A DNA stretch of 64,000 nucleotides from Oscillospiraceae bacterium (GTDB lineage: Bacteria; Bacillota; Clostridia; Oscillospirales; Oscillospiraceae), in the NCBI GenBank assembly GCA_910575815.1, contig CAJTFN010000006.1, positions 186,001 to 250,000 on the forward strand. Direction: 5' to 3'. Positions 18,405 to 26,838 of this stretch are shown here, in pieces (the first letter of the stretch is position 1; every line of letters starts with the position of its first letter). A program made the position numbers and the translations under genes. The notes beneath the pieces are model-generated. The model saw nothing but the letters and a program-made list of their open reading frames with translations. It was not told the DNA's origin and made no database searches.

Positions 18405-19706
18405 ATGAAAAAGTTTCTTGCTGCGTTACTTACTCTCGTGATGGTCCTGTCTCTGGCCGCCTGCGGCGGCAAGGACAGCGGCAGCACCGACACGCCCCCC
18501 GCCGACTCCGGCAATACCGAGACGGAAGCGCCTCCCGCCGACTCCGGCTCCGGCGAAAAGATCGACGTGAATGTCGTTGCCGCCGAGTATGGCCAGAACA
18601 CCAAGACCTGGTGGGCCGACTTTGAAAAGGCCTTCAACGAGAGCCATGACGACATCAACCTGGTAGTGGAGGTCATTTCCTGGAACGAAATCTCCACCGT
18701 GGTCAACACCCGCATCTCCGGCAACGCCGCCCCCGACATCCTGAACATCGACCTCTTCGCCGCCTATCAGGCCGACGATCTGCTCCTCCCCGCCGAGGAT
18801 TATGTCTCCGATGAGACCTACGCCAAGCTGTATCCCGCCTTCCTGGACCAGTCCGTGGTGGACGGCACCGTGTGGGCCATTCCCGATCTGGCCTCCGCCC
18901 GCGCCATGTACTACAACAAGGACATCCTGGAGGCCGCCGGCGTGGAAGTCCCCACGACTTGGGATGAGCTGAAGGCCGCCTGTGAGAAGATCAAGGCTTA
19001 TGACTCCAACCTCTATCCCTGGGGCATCGACATGACCACCGACGAGGGCCAGGCCGCTGCCGCCTACTACATCTGGAACAACGGCGGTGACTTCACCGAC
19101 GCCGACGGCAACTGGACCCTGAACAGCGACAAAAACGTGGAGGCCATTGAATACGCCATCGACCTGGTGAAATCCGGCCTGACCAACACCGATCCCGCCA
19201 ACGAGACCCGCTACAACCTCCAGGACCTCTTCGGCGCTGGCCAGCTGGCCATGATGATCGGCCCCAACTCCATCCCCACCTATGTGGCCGACGGCGGCTA
19301 TGAGGTTAACTACGGCTTCGCGGCCATCCCCACCAACGGCGGCAATCCCTCCGTCTCTGCCGGCGTTATGGACCGCTTCATGGTCTTCGACAACGGCCAT
19401 TCCGACGAGAAGCTGGCTGCCATCACCGAGTTCTTCGATTACTTCTATGACGATGCCCGCTATTCCGAGTGGGTGCTGATGGAAGGCTTCCTCCCCGCCA
19501 CCTCCGCCGGCGGCGAGATCGTGGCCAAAGAAGATCCCAGCATGGCTCCTTGGGTTGACATCGTGGGCAGCTGCAAGTTCTACCCCGTTGCCAAGTCCGA
19601 GTGGGACGATGTGAAGACCGGCATCATCAATGTGGAGCAGCAGGCTCTGCTGGGCGGCGACGTCCGGGAGCTGCTGGACAATCTCCAGGCGGAAATCGCC
19701 GGCTAA
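18405..19706 (+). CDS. ABC transporter sugar-binding lipoprotein
   Basis: Family 1 extracellular solute-binding protein of 433 residues. The signal peptide MKKFLAALLTLVMVLSLAAC ends in a lipobox with Cys20, followed by a Ser/Thr/Asp/Gly linker, so it is tethered outside the membrane. It captures an oligosaccharide or amino sugar for the two permeases that follow. ATG 18405 is preferred over the ATG 6 nt upstream because AGAGGAG then sits 7-8 nt away. A terminator-like hairpin after the gene probably keeps its level above that of the permeases. Ligand identity is inferred from nahK, nagA and nagB nearby. Confidence 0.93.
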   Translation: MKKFLAALLTLVMVLSLAACGGKDSGSTDTPPADSGNTETEAPPADSGSGEKIDVNVVAAEYGQNTKTWWADFEKAFNESHDDINLVVEVISWNEISTVVNTRISGNAAPDILNIDLFAAYQADDLLLPAEDYVSDETYAKLYPAFLDQSVVDGTVWAIPDLASARAMYYNKDILEAAGVEVPTTWDELKAACEKIKAYDSNLYPWGIDMTTDEGQAAAAYYIWNNGGDFTDADGNWTLNSDKNVEAIEYAIDLVKSGLTNTDPANETRYNLQDLFGAGQLAMMIGPNSIPTYVADGGYEVNYGFAAIPTNGGNPSVSAGVMDRFMVFDNGHSDEKLAAITEFFDYFYDDARYSEWVLMEGFLPATSAGGEIVAKEDPSMAPWVDIVGSCKFYPVAKSEWDDVKTGIINVEQQALLGGDVRELLDNLQAEIAG

Positions 19707-19744
19707 AAATCCCTTTCCTCATCCGACACTGGAAGTATATGTCT

Positions 19745-19782
19745 GCGGGGGCCGGGCCAACACGGCCCGGCCTCCGCTTTTT
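19745..19782 (+). terminator. attenuating terminator between binding protein and permeases
   Basis: A 14-bp arm with one mismatch (19745-19758 with 19764-19777) followed by TTTTT. No promoter is obvious before the permease gene, so partial read-through is likely. Confidence 0.85.
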
Positions 19783-19876
19783 CTTCCAGCCGTTCTCAAA
19801 GCGCGGCGTTTTCTGCCGGGTTTTGAAAGCGGCCGGAAGACCCCCGGCAATATTGAGACTATAGGGAGGTGTCCCC

Positions 19877-20833
19877 GTGAGTACAAAAACCCCTGCCGCC
19901 CCCGTGACGCAGCAGGTCCCCGCGAAAAATCCCCCCCGCCCCTCCGGGACCAAGAAGCTGCTTCGCCGGGCCGAGCCCTATTTCTGGATCGCCCCCAGCG
20001 TTATCCTGATGGCGGTCTTCATCCTGGTGCCCATCTTCTCCGTCTTCCAAATCGCCATGAACGACGTGAGTAAAGCGGGCAAGCTCAAGGGCTTCAACAA
20101 CTTCGCAAACTTTGCCAAGGTTCTCAAGAGTCCCGCTTTCAGCCTGGTGCTGAAAAACACCATCGTCTGGACCATCGCCGTGGTGGTCATTTCCACCATT
20201 CTGGGCTTCATGCTGGCCCTGGTGCTGAACAACAAATTCCGCGGCCGGAAGATCGCCCGGGCCATCGTGGTCTTCCCCTGGGCCACCACGCTGGTCATTC
20301 AGGCCAGCGCCTGGAACTTTATCATCAACACGGACTACGGCACTCTGAACACCCTGCTCATCAAGCTGGGGCTCCTCAGCCAAGCCAAAAACTGGACGCC
20401 CACACCCGGGGCCTACTTCGCATGGGAAATCGCCTGCGGCATCTTCGTCACCATTCCCTTCGTCACCTTCTGCGTCCTCTCCGGGCTCCAAAGCATCGAC
20501 ACGTCTTACTATGAGGCCGCCACTGTGGACGGGGCCAACTATTGGCAGAAGCTGTTCAGCATCACCCTTCCTCTGGTGAAGTCCTCCTTGACCGTGGCCA
20601 CGGTGCTGAACATCATCTACGTGTTCAACTCCTTCCCCATTATCTGGACCATGACCAAGGGCGACCCCGCCAACCACACGGACACCCTGGTCACCTATCT
20701 TTACAAGCTGGCCTTCTACAACAACAAACAGGGCGAAGCCGCCGCCGTCTCGGTCATCGGCTTCATCATTCTGCTGATCTGCGCCAGCACGTATATGATT
20801 TACACCCTGCGGAAAGGAGACGACGATCTATGA
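19877..20833 (+). CDS. ABC transporter permease, MalF/UgpA type
   Basis: A 318-residue inner-membrane subunit with about six segments, the first at about residues 35-57 after a Pro/Lys-rich cytoplasmic tail. The conserved EAA loop that contacts the ATPase is EAATVDGANYWQKLFSITLP. It begins with GTG; the AGGGAGGTG ribosome site supports this. It forms the channel with the next permease. The stop codon overlaps the next start (ATGA). Confidence 0.92.
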   Translation: MSTKTPAAPVTQQVPAKNPPRPSGTKKLLRRAEPYFWIAPSVILMAVFILVPIFSVFQIAMNDVSKAGKLKGFNNFANFAKVLKSPAFSLVLKNTIVWTIAVVVISTILGFMLALVLNNKFRGRKIARAIVVFPWATTLVIQASAWNFIINTDYGTLNTLLIKLGLLSQAKNWTPTPGAYFAWEIACGIFVTIPFVTFCVLSGLQSIDTSYYEAATVDGANYWQKLFSITLPLVKSSLTVATVLNIIYVFNSFPIIWTMTKGDPANHTDTLVTYLYKLAFYNNKQGEAAAVSVIGFIILLICASTYMIYTLRKGDDDL

Positions 20834-21696
20834 GTGAATCCGTAAACACCGTGAAGAAGCCGGTCTCCGTAAAGAAAGTCATTTTGCGTGTCCTGCTCTA
20901 CTTCGTCGTTCTGGACGTCTGCGTCATCACCCTGTATCCCTACTTCGCCATGCTGTGCACGTCTCTGAAGAGCCGGGCGGAGATTTTCGCCGTGGACGGG
21001 ACCATCCTCCCTGTGACGGCCCTGTGGTCCAACTTCATCGACATCTGGAGCCGGGCCCCCATGGCCCAATACCTGCTGAACTCCATCCTGATTGCCGGCG
21101 GGTCCACCATCATCGCCATGCTCTGCGGTATTCCGGCGGCCTACGCTTTGGCCCGGATGAAGTTCAAGGGCCAGACCGCCTTCCTGGGCGTGGTTATCGT
21201 GTCCCAGATGTTCGCCCCGGTGGTGCTGCTCATCGGCATCTACAAGGTCATGCTCTCCATGGGCCTGACGGACAGTATTTTGGGCCTCATCTTCATCAAC
21301 GCGGCGTTCAACCAGGCCTTCACCGTCTGGCTGCTCCGGGGAACCTTCATGGGCATCTCCGCGGAGATGGAACAGGCCGCCACCATCGACGGCTGCAACC
21401 GCATCCAATCCATGATGAAAGTGCTGCTCCCCGTGGCCGCTCCCGGCATCGTCACCACGCTGATTTTCATTTTCATCAACGCCTGGAACGAGTACACCGT
21501 GGCCCTGTGTCTCATCTCCACCGATGAATACAAGCCGCTGACTGTGGGAATCAACACCTTCAACGGATATAATATGATCGAGTGGCAGTACCTCTTTGCC
21601 GCCTCCATTTTCGCCATCATCCCCGTGGTCATCCTCTTTATGTGCATCGAGAAGAACCTGGTCAGCGGCCTCGCCTCCGGCGGCGTCAAGGGTTGA
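20830..21696 (+). CDS. ABC transporter permease, MalG/UgpE type
   Basis: A 288-residue inner-membrane subunit, with an EAA loop EQAATIDGCNRIQSMMKVLLP near residue 190 and NAWNEYTVAL close to the C-terminus. It pairs with the preceding permease and the solute-binding lipoprotein. The start overlaps the upstream stop and uses GGAAAGGAG about 10 nt earlier. The cognate ATPase is probably the UgpC-type subunit at 23913. Confidence 0.93.
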   Translation: MSESVNTVKKPVSVKKVILRVLLYFVVLDVCVITLYPYFAMLCTSLKSRAEIFAVDGTILPVTALWSNFIDIWSRAPMAQYLLNSILIAGGSTIIAMLCGIPAAYALARMKFKGQTAFLGVVIVSQMFAPVVLLIGIYKVMLSMGLTDSILGLIFINAAFNQAFTVWLLRGTFMGISAEMEQAATIDGCNRIQSMMKVLLPVAAPGIVTTLIFIFINAWNEYTVALCLISTDEYKPLTVGINTFNGYNMIEWQYLFAASIFAIIPVVILFMCIEKNLVSGLASGGVKG

Positions 21697-21776
21697 CGCT
21701 TTTCCTGGAAGGCCGGAGCGACGGCAACGAACCCATTCCCATCCCTTTATGCAATCTGGAAAGGAGAAATGCTGTT

Positions 21777-22529
21777 ATGAGAATCTACATTGAGAAGGAC
21801 TACGACGCCATGAGCTGCCGCATGGCCCAGATCATCGCCGCGGAAATCACCCATAACCCCGCCTGCGTGCTGGGTCTGGCCACCGGCTCCACGCCCGAGG
21901 GCTCCTACAAATATCTGGTGGACTGGCACAAGCAGGGCTGCCTGAGCTTTCAGGATGTGATCTCCGTCAATCTGGACGAGTACGTGGGCCTGGCGCCCAC
22001 CCATGACCAGAGCTACCGCTATTTCATGCAGAGCAACCTCTTTGACCACGTGGATATTGTCCCCGAGAACACCCGGGTGCCCGACGGTTTGACCAAGGAC
22101 CCCGCGGCTTTCTGTGAAGAGTATGACGCTTATATCCGCTCTCTGGGCTACGTGGATCTACAGCTCCTGGGTATTGGCCGCAACGGCCACATTGGCTTCA
22201 ACGAGCCCGGAGACTGCTTTGTGAAGGAAACCCATGTGGTCGATTTAACGGAGAGCACCATTGACGCCAACGCCCGCTTCTTCGCCACTCGGGACGATGT
22301 GCCCAAGCAGGCCATCAGCATGGGCATCGGGGCCATCATGGGGGCCAAGAAGGTTCTTCTGGCCGCCAGCGGCGTGGAGAAGGCCGACGCCATCCTGGGC
22401 GCTGTCTGCGGGGCCATTACGCCTCACTGCCCCGGCTCCGTCCTCCAGCTGCACCCCAATGTAGTTGTGGTGGTGGATGAGGCCGCCGGAAGCAAGCTGA
22501 GAGCCGCCGGGGTGCCCGTATGCGGATAA
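21777..22529 (+). CDS. nagB: glucosamine-6-phosphate deaminase
   Basis: Converts glucosamine 6-phosphate to fructose 6-phosphate and ammonia, feeding amino sugars into glycolysis. The 250 residues contain LATGSTPEG, NLDEY (Asp67 base), GIGRNGHIGFNEP (His138, Glu143) and AISMGIGAIM. ATG 21777 follows AAAGGAG. The coding sequence overlaps nagA by 10 nt. Position after the transporter genes indicates that imported amino sugars are catabolised. Confidence 0.96.
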   Translation: MRIYIEKDYDAMSCRMAQIIAAEITHNPACVLGLATGSTPEGSYKYLVDWHKQGCLSFQDVISVNLDEYVGLAPTHDQSYRYFMQSNLFDHVDIVPENTRVPDGLTKDPAAFCEEYDAYIRSLGYVDLQLLGIGRNGHIGFNEPGDCFVKETHVVDLTESTIDANARFFATRDDVPKQAISMGIGAIMGAKKVLLAASGVEKADAILGAVCGAITPHCPGSVLQLHPNVVVVVDEAAGSKLRAAGVPVCG

Positions 22530-23653
22530 CCGATGGACAGGTCTTTGACCTGGAGCAGGGTTTTGTCTCCCGGGAGGTCTGCACCGACGGCGCATTGATT
22601 TCCAGCGCCAGCGGCGACGGGGAAATTCTGGACGCCGCCGGCTGCTATGTCATCCCCGGCCTGGTGGACGTTCATTTTCACGGCGCGGTGGGCGAGGATT
22701 TCAGCGACGCCACCCCCGAGGGCCTGCAAAAAATTGCGGATTACGAGCTGTCCCAGGGCGTGACCTACATTTGTCCGGCGGGCATGACCCTGCCGGAGGA
22801 TCAGTTGACGGCCATCTGCAAAACCACCGCCGCTCACCGGAAGCACAACACCGGCGGCGCGGAAGTGGTGGGCGCGCATCTGGAGGGTCCTTTCCTCTGC
22901 GCGGCCAAGAAGGGCGCCCAGAACGGCGCGTTCCTTCACGACCCCGACGTTCCCATGCTAAAGCGCCTCCAGGAGGCGGCGGAGGGCTGCGTGAAGCTCG
23001 TCACCTTGGCACCTGAACAGCCCGGCTCCCTGGAGTTCATTCGGGCGGCAAAGGACTTGGGGGTTCACGTCTCCCTGGGCCACACGGTGGCGGATTACAA
23101 GACGGCCAAAGCCGCCTTTGAGGCGGGAGCCGACCATGCCACCCATCTATACAACGCCATGCCACCCCTTGCCCACCGGGACCCTGGCGTCATCGGCGCG
23201 GCCTACGAGGTTCCCGCCGTCAAGCCGGAGCTGATCTGCGACGGGATCCACATTCACCCGGCGGTGGTTCGCCTCACCTTCGGCCTCTTTGGGAAGGAGC
23301 GGATGATTCTCGTCTCCGACTCTCTGCGGGCCACGGGCATGCCCGACGGCGAGTACCCCTTCGGCGGCCAGATGATCGAGGTCCACGGCAACCGGGCCAC
23401 TATCCTGCATCATCCCGAGACCCTGGCGGGCTCCGTCACCAGCCTGATGGGCTGTCTGCGGCAGGCCATCGCCTTCGGCATCCCGGCGGCGGACGCGGTG
23501 CGGGCCTGTACCTACAACCCCGCCCAGTCCATCGGCATGGAAGACCGGATCGGGACTCTGGACGCCGACAAGGAGGCCAGTCTGGTCCTCCTGGACCAGG
23601 AGGATTTGTCCATTCGCCGAATCGTCTTCAAAGGCAAGGCCGTCACAGTCTGA
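22520..23653 (+). CDS. nagA: N-acetylglucosamine-6-phosphate deacetylase
   Basis: Removes acetate from GlcNAc-6-phosphate to give the NagB substrate. The 377-residue amidohydrolase shows DVHFHG (His52, His54), GAHLEGPF (Glu122), [23 protein letters not shown] and the catalytic Asp in LVSDSL. It overlaps nagB by 10 nt, so translation is coupled. Order here is transporter-nagB-nagA. How 1-phosphorylated sugar from NahK would reach this 6-phosphate route needs a mutase that is not encoded in the window. Confidence 0.95.
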   Translation: MRITDGQVFDLEQGFVSREVCTDGALISSASGDGEILDAAGCYVIPGLVDVHFHGAVGEDFSDATPEGLQKIADYELSQGVTYICPAGMTLPEDQLTAICKTTAAHRKHNTGGAEVVGAHLEGPFLCAAKKGAQNGAFLHDPDVPMLKRLQEAAEGCVKLVTLAPEQPGSLEFIRAAKDLGVHVSLGHTVADYKTAKAAFEAGADHATHLYNAMPPLAHRDPGVIGAAYEVPAVKPELICDGIHIHPAVVRLTFGLFGKERMILVSDSLRATGMPDGEYPFGGQMIEVHGNRATILHHPETLAGSVTSLMGCLRQAIAFGIPAADAVRACTYNPAQSIGMEDRIGTLDADKEASLVLLDQEDLSIRRIVFKGKAVTV

Positions 23654-23674
23654 GCGCACTCTCTGCGTTGGATC

Positions 23675-23696
23675 AGGCGGATCCACTCCGCCTTTC
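23675..23696 (+). terminator. weak hairpin after nagA
   Basis: AGGCGGA (23675-23681) pairs with TCCGCCT (23687-23693), followed by TTTCC. The stem is short and the T-run incomplete, so termination would be partial. Confidence 0.4.
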
Positions 23697-23790
23697 CATA
23701 CATTCAACGGGCCGGCAGGCTACTCCATTCTTTCCCCTCTCCCGCCCCGGCGGAGAGGAGCGGGTCCTATAGCCCCCGGTACCAAACAAA

Positions 23791-23912
23791 AAGGAGGAAC
23801 CCCCGCGGACTTGCGGTGCGGCAGTGTGGAGACCTGCCGTAAAGCTCCAGGGAACATCGCTTCCCGGAGCGAGGTGAAGCTGGCGGAGGCCGCTTCATCA
23901 AAGTCATACGCT
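23791..23912 (+). ncRNA. candidate structured leader RNA of the ABC ATPase gene
   Basis: After an AAGGAGG at 23791, four hairpins follow in series: CCGC/GCGG (23803-23816), CGGCAG/CTGCCG (23819-23839), GCTCC-A-GGGAA with TTCCC-GGAGC (23844-23870, 10 bp plus one bulge), and TGAAGC-T-GGC with GCC-GCTTCA (23875-23897, 9 bp plus one bulge). The downstream start codon lacks a nearby ribosome site. No known riboswitch consensus is recognised, so the class is unknown. Confidence 0.5.
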
Positions 23913-25091
23913 ATGGCAACTCTGAACCTGAAGAGCATCAAGAAAATCTATCCCCACAGCGGCGACCAGAAAAAGGCCAAAAAAACGAAGGACGCTCCCG
24001 AGAAGAAGGTCAATCTCCAGGTGACTGATAAGGGCGTCGTGGCGGTGCAGGAGTTCAACCTGGACATCGCCGACAAGGAGTTCATCGTTCTCGTCGGTCC
24101 CTCCGGCTGCGGCAAATCCACCACTTTGCGGATGGTGGCCGGCCTGGAGGAGATTTCCGAGGGTGAACTGTACATCGACGGCCAGCTGATGAACGACGTG
24201 GAGCCCAAGAACCGGGACATCGCCATGGTGTTCCAGAGTTACGCCCTGTATCCCCATATGACGGTTTACGAGAACATGGCTTTCCCCCTGAAGCTCCGTA
24301 AAATTCCCAAGGATGAGATCGACAAGCGGGTCAAGGAGGCTGCCGCCATCCTGGACATCACCCAGTACCTGGACCGCAAGCCCAAGGCCCTCTCCGGCGG
24401 CCAGCGCCAGCGCGTGGCCATTGGCCGGGCCATCGTCCGGGAGCCCAAGGTGCTGCTGATGGACGAACCCCTGTCCAACCTGGACGCCAAGCTCCGCAAC
24501 CAGATGCGGGCGGAGATCATCAAGCTTCGCCAAAAGATTAACACCACCTTCATGTACGTCACCCACGACCAGACCGAGGCCATGACCCTGGGCGACCGGA
24601 TTGTCATCATGAAGGACGGCTTCATCCAGCAGATCGGCACGCCCCAGCAGGTCTTCGACCATCCCTCCAATCTCTTCGTCGCCGACTTCATCGGCACGCC
24701 TCAGATGAACTTCTTCGACGCGAAGCTCATGAAGGAAGACGGCAAGTACAGCGTCTCCGTGGGCGGCTGCAAGATTCTCCTGCCCGAGGGCAAGCAGACG
24801 ACGCTGTCGTCCAAGAACGTGAGCTCCCAGGCCATCACTCTGGGCGTCCGTCCCAGCCACATCTCTCTGGGCGACGGCGAGAACACCCTTTCCGCCACTG
24901 TGGATGTCAGTGAGATGATGGGCAGCGAGGTCCATCTCCACGCCAACGCCGAGGGGCGGGATGTTGTGGTCATCGTGCCCACCCTGGACCTGGCCAGCGT
25001 CAGCTTTGCCTCCGGCACCACGATTCACCTCCACTTCGACGGCAGCGTTTGCCACCTTTTCGACAGTGAGGGCAAGAATCTGGAATTCTAA
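23913..25091 (+). CDS. ABC transporter ATPase, UgpC/MsmK type
   Basis: A 392-residue ATPase energising sugar import. Walker [10 protein letters not shown] at 62-70, Q-loop [12 protein letters not shown], signature LSGGQRQR, Walker [13 protein letters not shown], switch THDQ and a C-terminal TOBE-type regulatory region from about 260. A Lys-rich insertion at residues 17-40 sits between the first strand and the nucleotide domain; I remember it as common in clostridial members. In Firmicutes such ATPases often serve several CUT1 transporters. The start at ATG 23913 matches the family N-terminus MATLNLK, but no ribosome site lies next to it; TTG 23811 and GTG 23826 are in-frame alternatives. It ends at the terminator 25109-25141. 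Confidence 0.93.
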   Translation: MATLNLKSIKKIYPHSGDQKKAKKTKDAPEKKVNLQVTDKGVVAVQEFNLDIADKEFIVLVGPSGCGKSTTLRMVAGLEEISEGELYIDGQLMNDVEPKNRDIAMVFQSYALYPHMTVYENMAFPLKLRKIPKDEIDKRVKEAAAILDITQYLDRKPKALSGGQRQRVAIGRAIVREPKVLLMDEPLSNLDAKLRNQMRAEIIKLRQKINTTFMYVTHDQTEAMTLGDRIVIMKDGFIQQIGTPQQVFDHPSNLFVADFIGTPQMNFFDAKLMKEDGKYSVSVGGCKILLPEGKQTTLSSKNVSSQAITLGVRPSHISLGDGENTLSATVDVSEMMGSEVHLHANAEGRDVVVIVPTLDLASVSFASGTTIHLHFDGSVCHLFDSEGKNLEF

Positions 25092-25108
25092 GTCCTTTCT
25101 CAGTCTAA

Positions 25109-25141
25109 GAGCCGGTACGGATTCTCCGTACCGGCTCTTTT
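25109..25141 (+). terminator. intrinsic terminator after the ABC ATPase gene
   Basis: A perfect 13-bp stem (25109-25121 with 25125-25137), 3-nt loop and TTTT. Confidence 0.93.
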
Positions 25142-25167
25142 CGATCATGGCCTGGGTTCACAGGACG

Positions 25168-25728
25168 TTACATGGGCTTCAGATTCCGATTAAGCCGATC
25201 CACCATCCAGGCGACGCGCTTCTCCCGTCCCGCCTCGGTTTTGGCGTCCAGATAGGCCCGGACATAGGTTTTCTTGACGGAAAGGGACATGGCCTGAAAG
25301 TTACTCCAAGCGGGCTCATGCCCCTCCAGCAACGCAGACAATGCGGCGATTTGTTCCTCAGCCACCGCTGCGGGTCTGGGCGCGTCCCACTGGCCGTTCT
25401 GTTTGGCCTCCTCAATTTTCGCCCTGCCGTAGTCGGTCATCAGTCCACGTTCTTCCAGGCTCCGGACCAAGGCCTTGTTTTTCTCCGACCACTTGCTCCG
25501 CTCCCGGCGCATGGAAAAGTATTTTTTGTACTGCCCGGCGTCTATGCTCTGCATCTGACCGTCAATCCATCCGAAGCAAAGCGCTTCTTCCAGAGCTTCC
25601 CCCGCTTTGATAGTTTTCGGTCCGCCGGCCTTGCCGAACAGGAGCCATACGCCCTCTTCGGCAAGGCAGTGCTCCTGGAGCCACCTTCTGAATTCCTCCC
25701 GGTTGGTGAATGTCAATAGATTTTCCAC
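25168..25728 (-). CDS. YdeI/OmpD-associated family protein
   Basis: A 186-residue protein with the family core: LTFTNREEFRRWLQEH, VWLLFGKAGGPKTI, EALEEALCFGWIDGQ and a Tyr/Phe/Arg-rich RRERSKWSEKNKALV. The C-terminal YVRAYLDAKTEAGREKRVAWMVDRL block is typical. The family has been linked to peptide or bacteriocin tolerance in some hosts, but no biochemical role is settled. The start is GTG with GAGAGGAG upstream. It is monocistronic, driven from 25977-26005. Confidence 0.85.
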   Translation of the reverse strand: MENLLTFTNREEFRRWLQEHCLAEEGVWLLFGKAGGPKTIKAGEALEEALCFGWIDGQMQSIDAGQYKKYFSMRRERSKWSEKNKALVRSLEERGLMTDYGRAKIEEAKQNGQWDAPRPAAVAEEQIAALSALLEGHEPAWSNFQAMSLSVKKTYVRAYLDAKTEAGREKRVAWMVDRLNRNLKPM

Positions 25729-25976
25729 GCCGCACCGCTCCTCTCGTTCACCTGATTTGTCTACGTGTGTTTGAAAACCGGCGGGATGCCGGATTTGGGA
25801 ATCCTTTTCTGCCGGGTAAGGCGATTGGACTCGGGAATTCTGACGGATTTCCAGTTCAATCAGCCCGGTTCAACGCAGCGGAAGGGAATCCCATCGATTT
25901 CACGGGAAGCGCATAGGCCCTTTGCGCGGCAACGGGTCCGCTGGTTGAAAAGCGCTCCGGACCGTTCATTACGGTG

Positions 25977-26005
25977 ATTATACCACAGGATTTGGGTTCG
26001 TTCAA
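25977..26005 (-). promoter_or_regulatory. sigma-A promoter of the YdeI-like gene
   Basis: Minus strand: -35 TTGAAC (26000-26005), 17-nt spacer, extended -10 TGGTATAAT with the hexamer at 25977-25982. It leaves a leader of about 240 nt (25729-25970) in which I see no convincing gene or riboswitch. Confidence 0.8.
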
Positions 26006-26170
26006 TCCGTTTGCATAGCATGGTGCGATAGGAAATTATAAGTGTGAAAGAGCAATGCCACCTTGTCTCCAGTGAGAACCTTCCTCCCACAAGAGGGCGG
26101 ACACGAGGAAAAGGCAGGGGCCCCCTACGGGGGATTTTTCTTATTAAGCACGGCTTTATACGCAAAAAGG

Positions 26171-26199
26171 TTGATTTTTGGTACTGTTTCCTGTAAACT
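26171..26199 (+). promoter_or_regulatory. sigma-A promoter of the rhodanese gene
   Basis: -35 TTGATT (26171-26176), 17-nt spacer, -10 TAAACT (26194-26199), 45 nt before the start codon. Confidence 0.75.
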
Positions 26200-26244
26200 T
26201 AGGTACATGTCCTTTTTCCAAATTTTAAACATCGGAGGCACTTT

Positions 26245-26649
26245 ATGAAGCAGCTCTTTTTGCTGGCGGCCGTCATCTGTTTCGGCGTCGCCATTCTCAA
26301 GTTTTACTCCGCCCGGATGGGCCATTCTGCTCCCCAGGCCGAAAACAAACCCTGGTCCACCATTACCGGCGAAGAGGCCAAGGCGCGGCTGGATGCCAAC
26401 GAGGACGCAATTTTGCTGGATGTGCGGACGCAGGAGGAGTACGATGGCGGACACATCACTGGCGCGGTATGTCTGCCCAACGAGGACATTCAGCCCGATC
26501 TCCCCCTTCCCTTTGAGAAGGACGCGGAGATTCTGGTATACTGCCGCTCTGGCCGCCGCAGCGCTGAGGCAGCAAAAAAGCTTACAGACATGGGCTATAC
26601 CAACGTATCCGACTTCGGCAGTATCCAAAACTGGCCCGAGGCGGAATGA
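26245..26649 (+). CDS. membrane-anchored rhodanese-domain protein
   Basis: A 134-residue single-domain sulphurtransferase-like protein. An N-terminal hydrophobic segment (residues 3-20) anchors it, with the domain probably outside. ILLDVRTQEEYDGGHITGA and the active-site loop VYCRSGRRSAEAA (Cys100) are standard rhodanese motifs; the six-residue loop CRSGRR is the type that handles sulphur rather than phosphate. GGAGG precedes ATG 26245. Physiological donor and acceptor are unknown. Confidence 0.9.
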   Translation: MKQLFLLAAVICFGVAILKFYSARMGHSAPQAENKPWSTITGEEAKARLDANEDAILLDVRTQEEYDGGHITGAVCLPNEDIQPDLPLPFEKDAEILVYCRSGRRSAEAAKKLTDMGYTNVSDFGSIQNWPEAE

Positions 26650-26714
26650 ATTCCACTCCACTTCGTGCGGCTTCGCCGCACATCCGTTTCGCTCCATTCA
26701 TTCCGCCTCTTCTT

Positions 26715-26738
26715 CAAGGGGGAGCGGGCTCCCCCTTG
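26715..26738. repeat. perfect 11-bp-arm palindrome
   Basis: CAAGGGGGAGC and GCTCCCCCTTG flank a GG loop between the rhodanese stop and its terminator. It resembles an intergenic REP-like unit; only one copy is seen here. Confidence 0.6.
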
Positions 26739-26796
26739 AGCAACCCCCACTCCCTGCGGGGGGACGATGGACGAGGGACGGGAGACGGGGGATGGG

Positions 26797-26829
26797 GAAA
26801 GCCACGCCACATGGCGTGGCTTTCTTTTT
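26797..26829 (+). terminator. terminator of the rhodanese gene
   Basis: A 13-bp arm GAAAGCCACGCCA/TGGCGTGGCTTTC with a 2-nt loop and TTTTT. The stem is near-symmetric and may also serve the anti-sigma gene that ends at 26839 on the other strand. Confidence 0.9.
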
Positions 26830-26838
26830 CTTGGTGGG

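Larger units (their letters stand above)
25729..26244. other. gene-free 516-nt stretch
   Basis: Contains the long leader and promoter of the YdeI-like gene, a small C-rich/G-rich hairpin with a T-run (26121-26139) and the promoter of the rhodanese gene. The small open frames on both strands lack ribosome sites and family features. Confidence 0.6.

Noticed and set aside
23791..23912. glmS ribozyme or T-box in front of the ABC ATPase gene
   Set aside because: Neither the glmS core nor the T-box antiterminator consensus can be found; only the hairpins are real.
25856..25969. 37-residue leaderless frame directly after the YdeI promoter
   Set aside because: The ATG falls near the predicted transcription start, but the peptide has no feature and leaderless initiation is unusual in this group.
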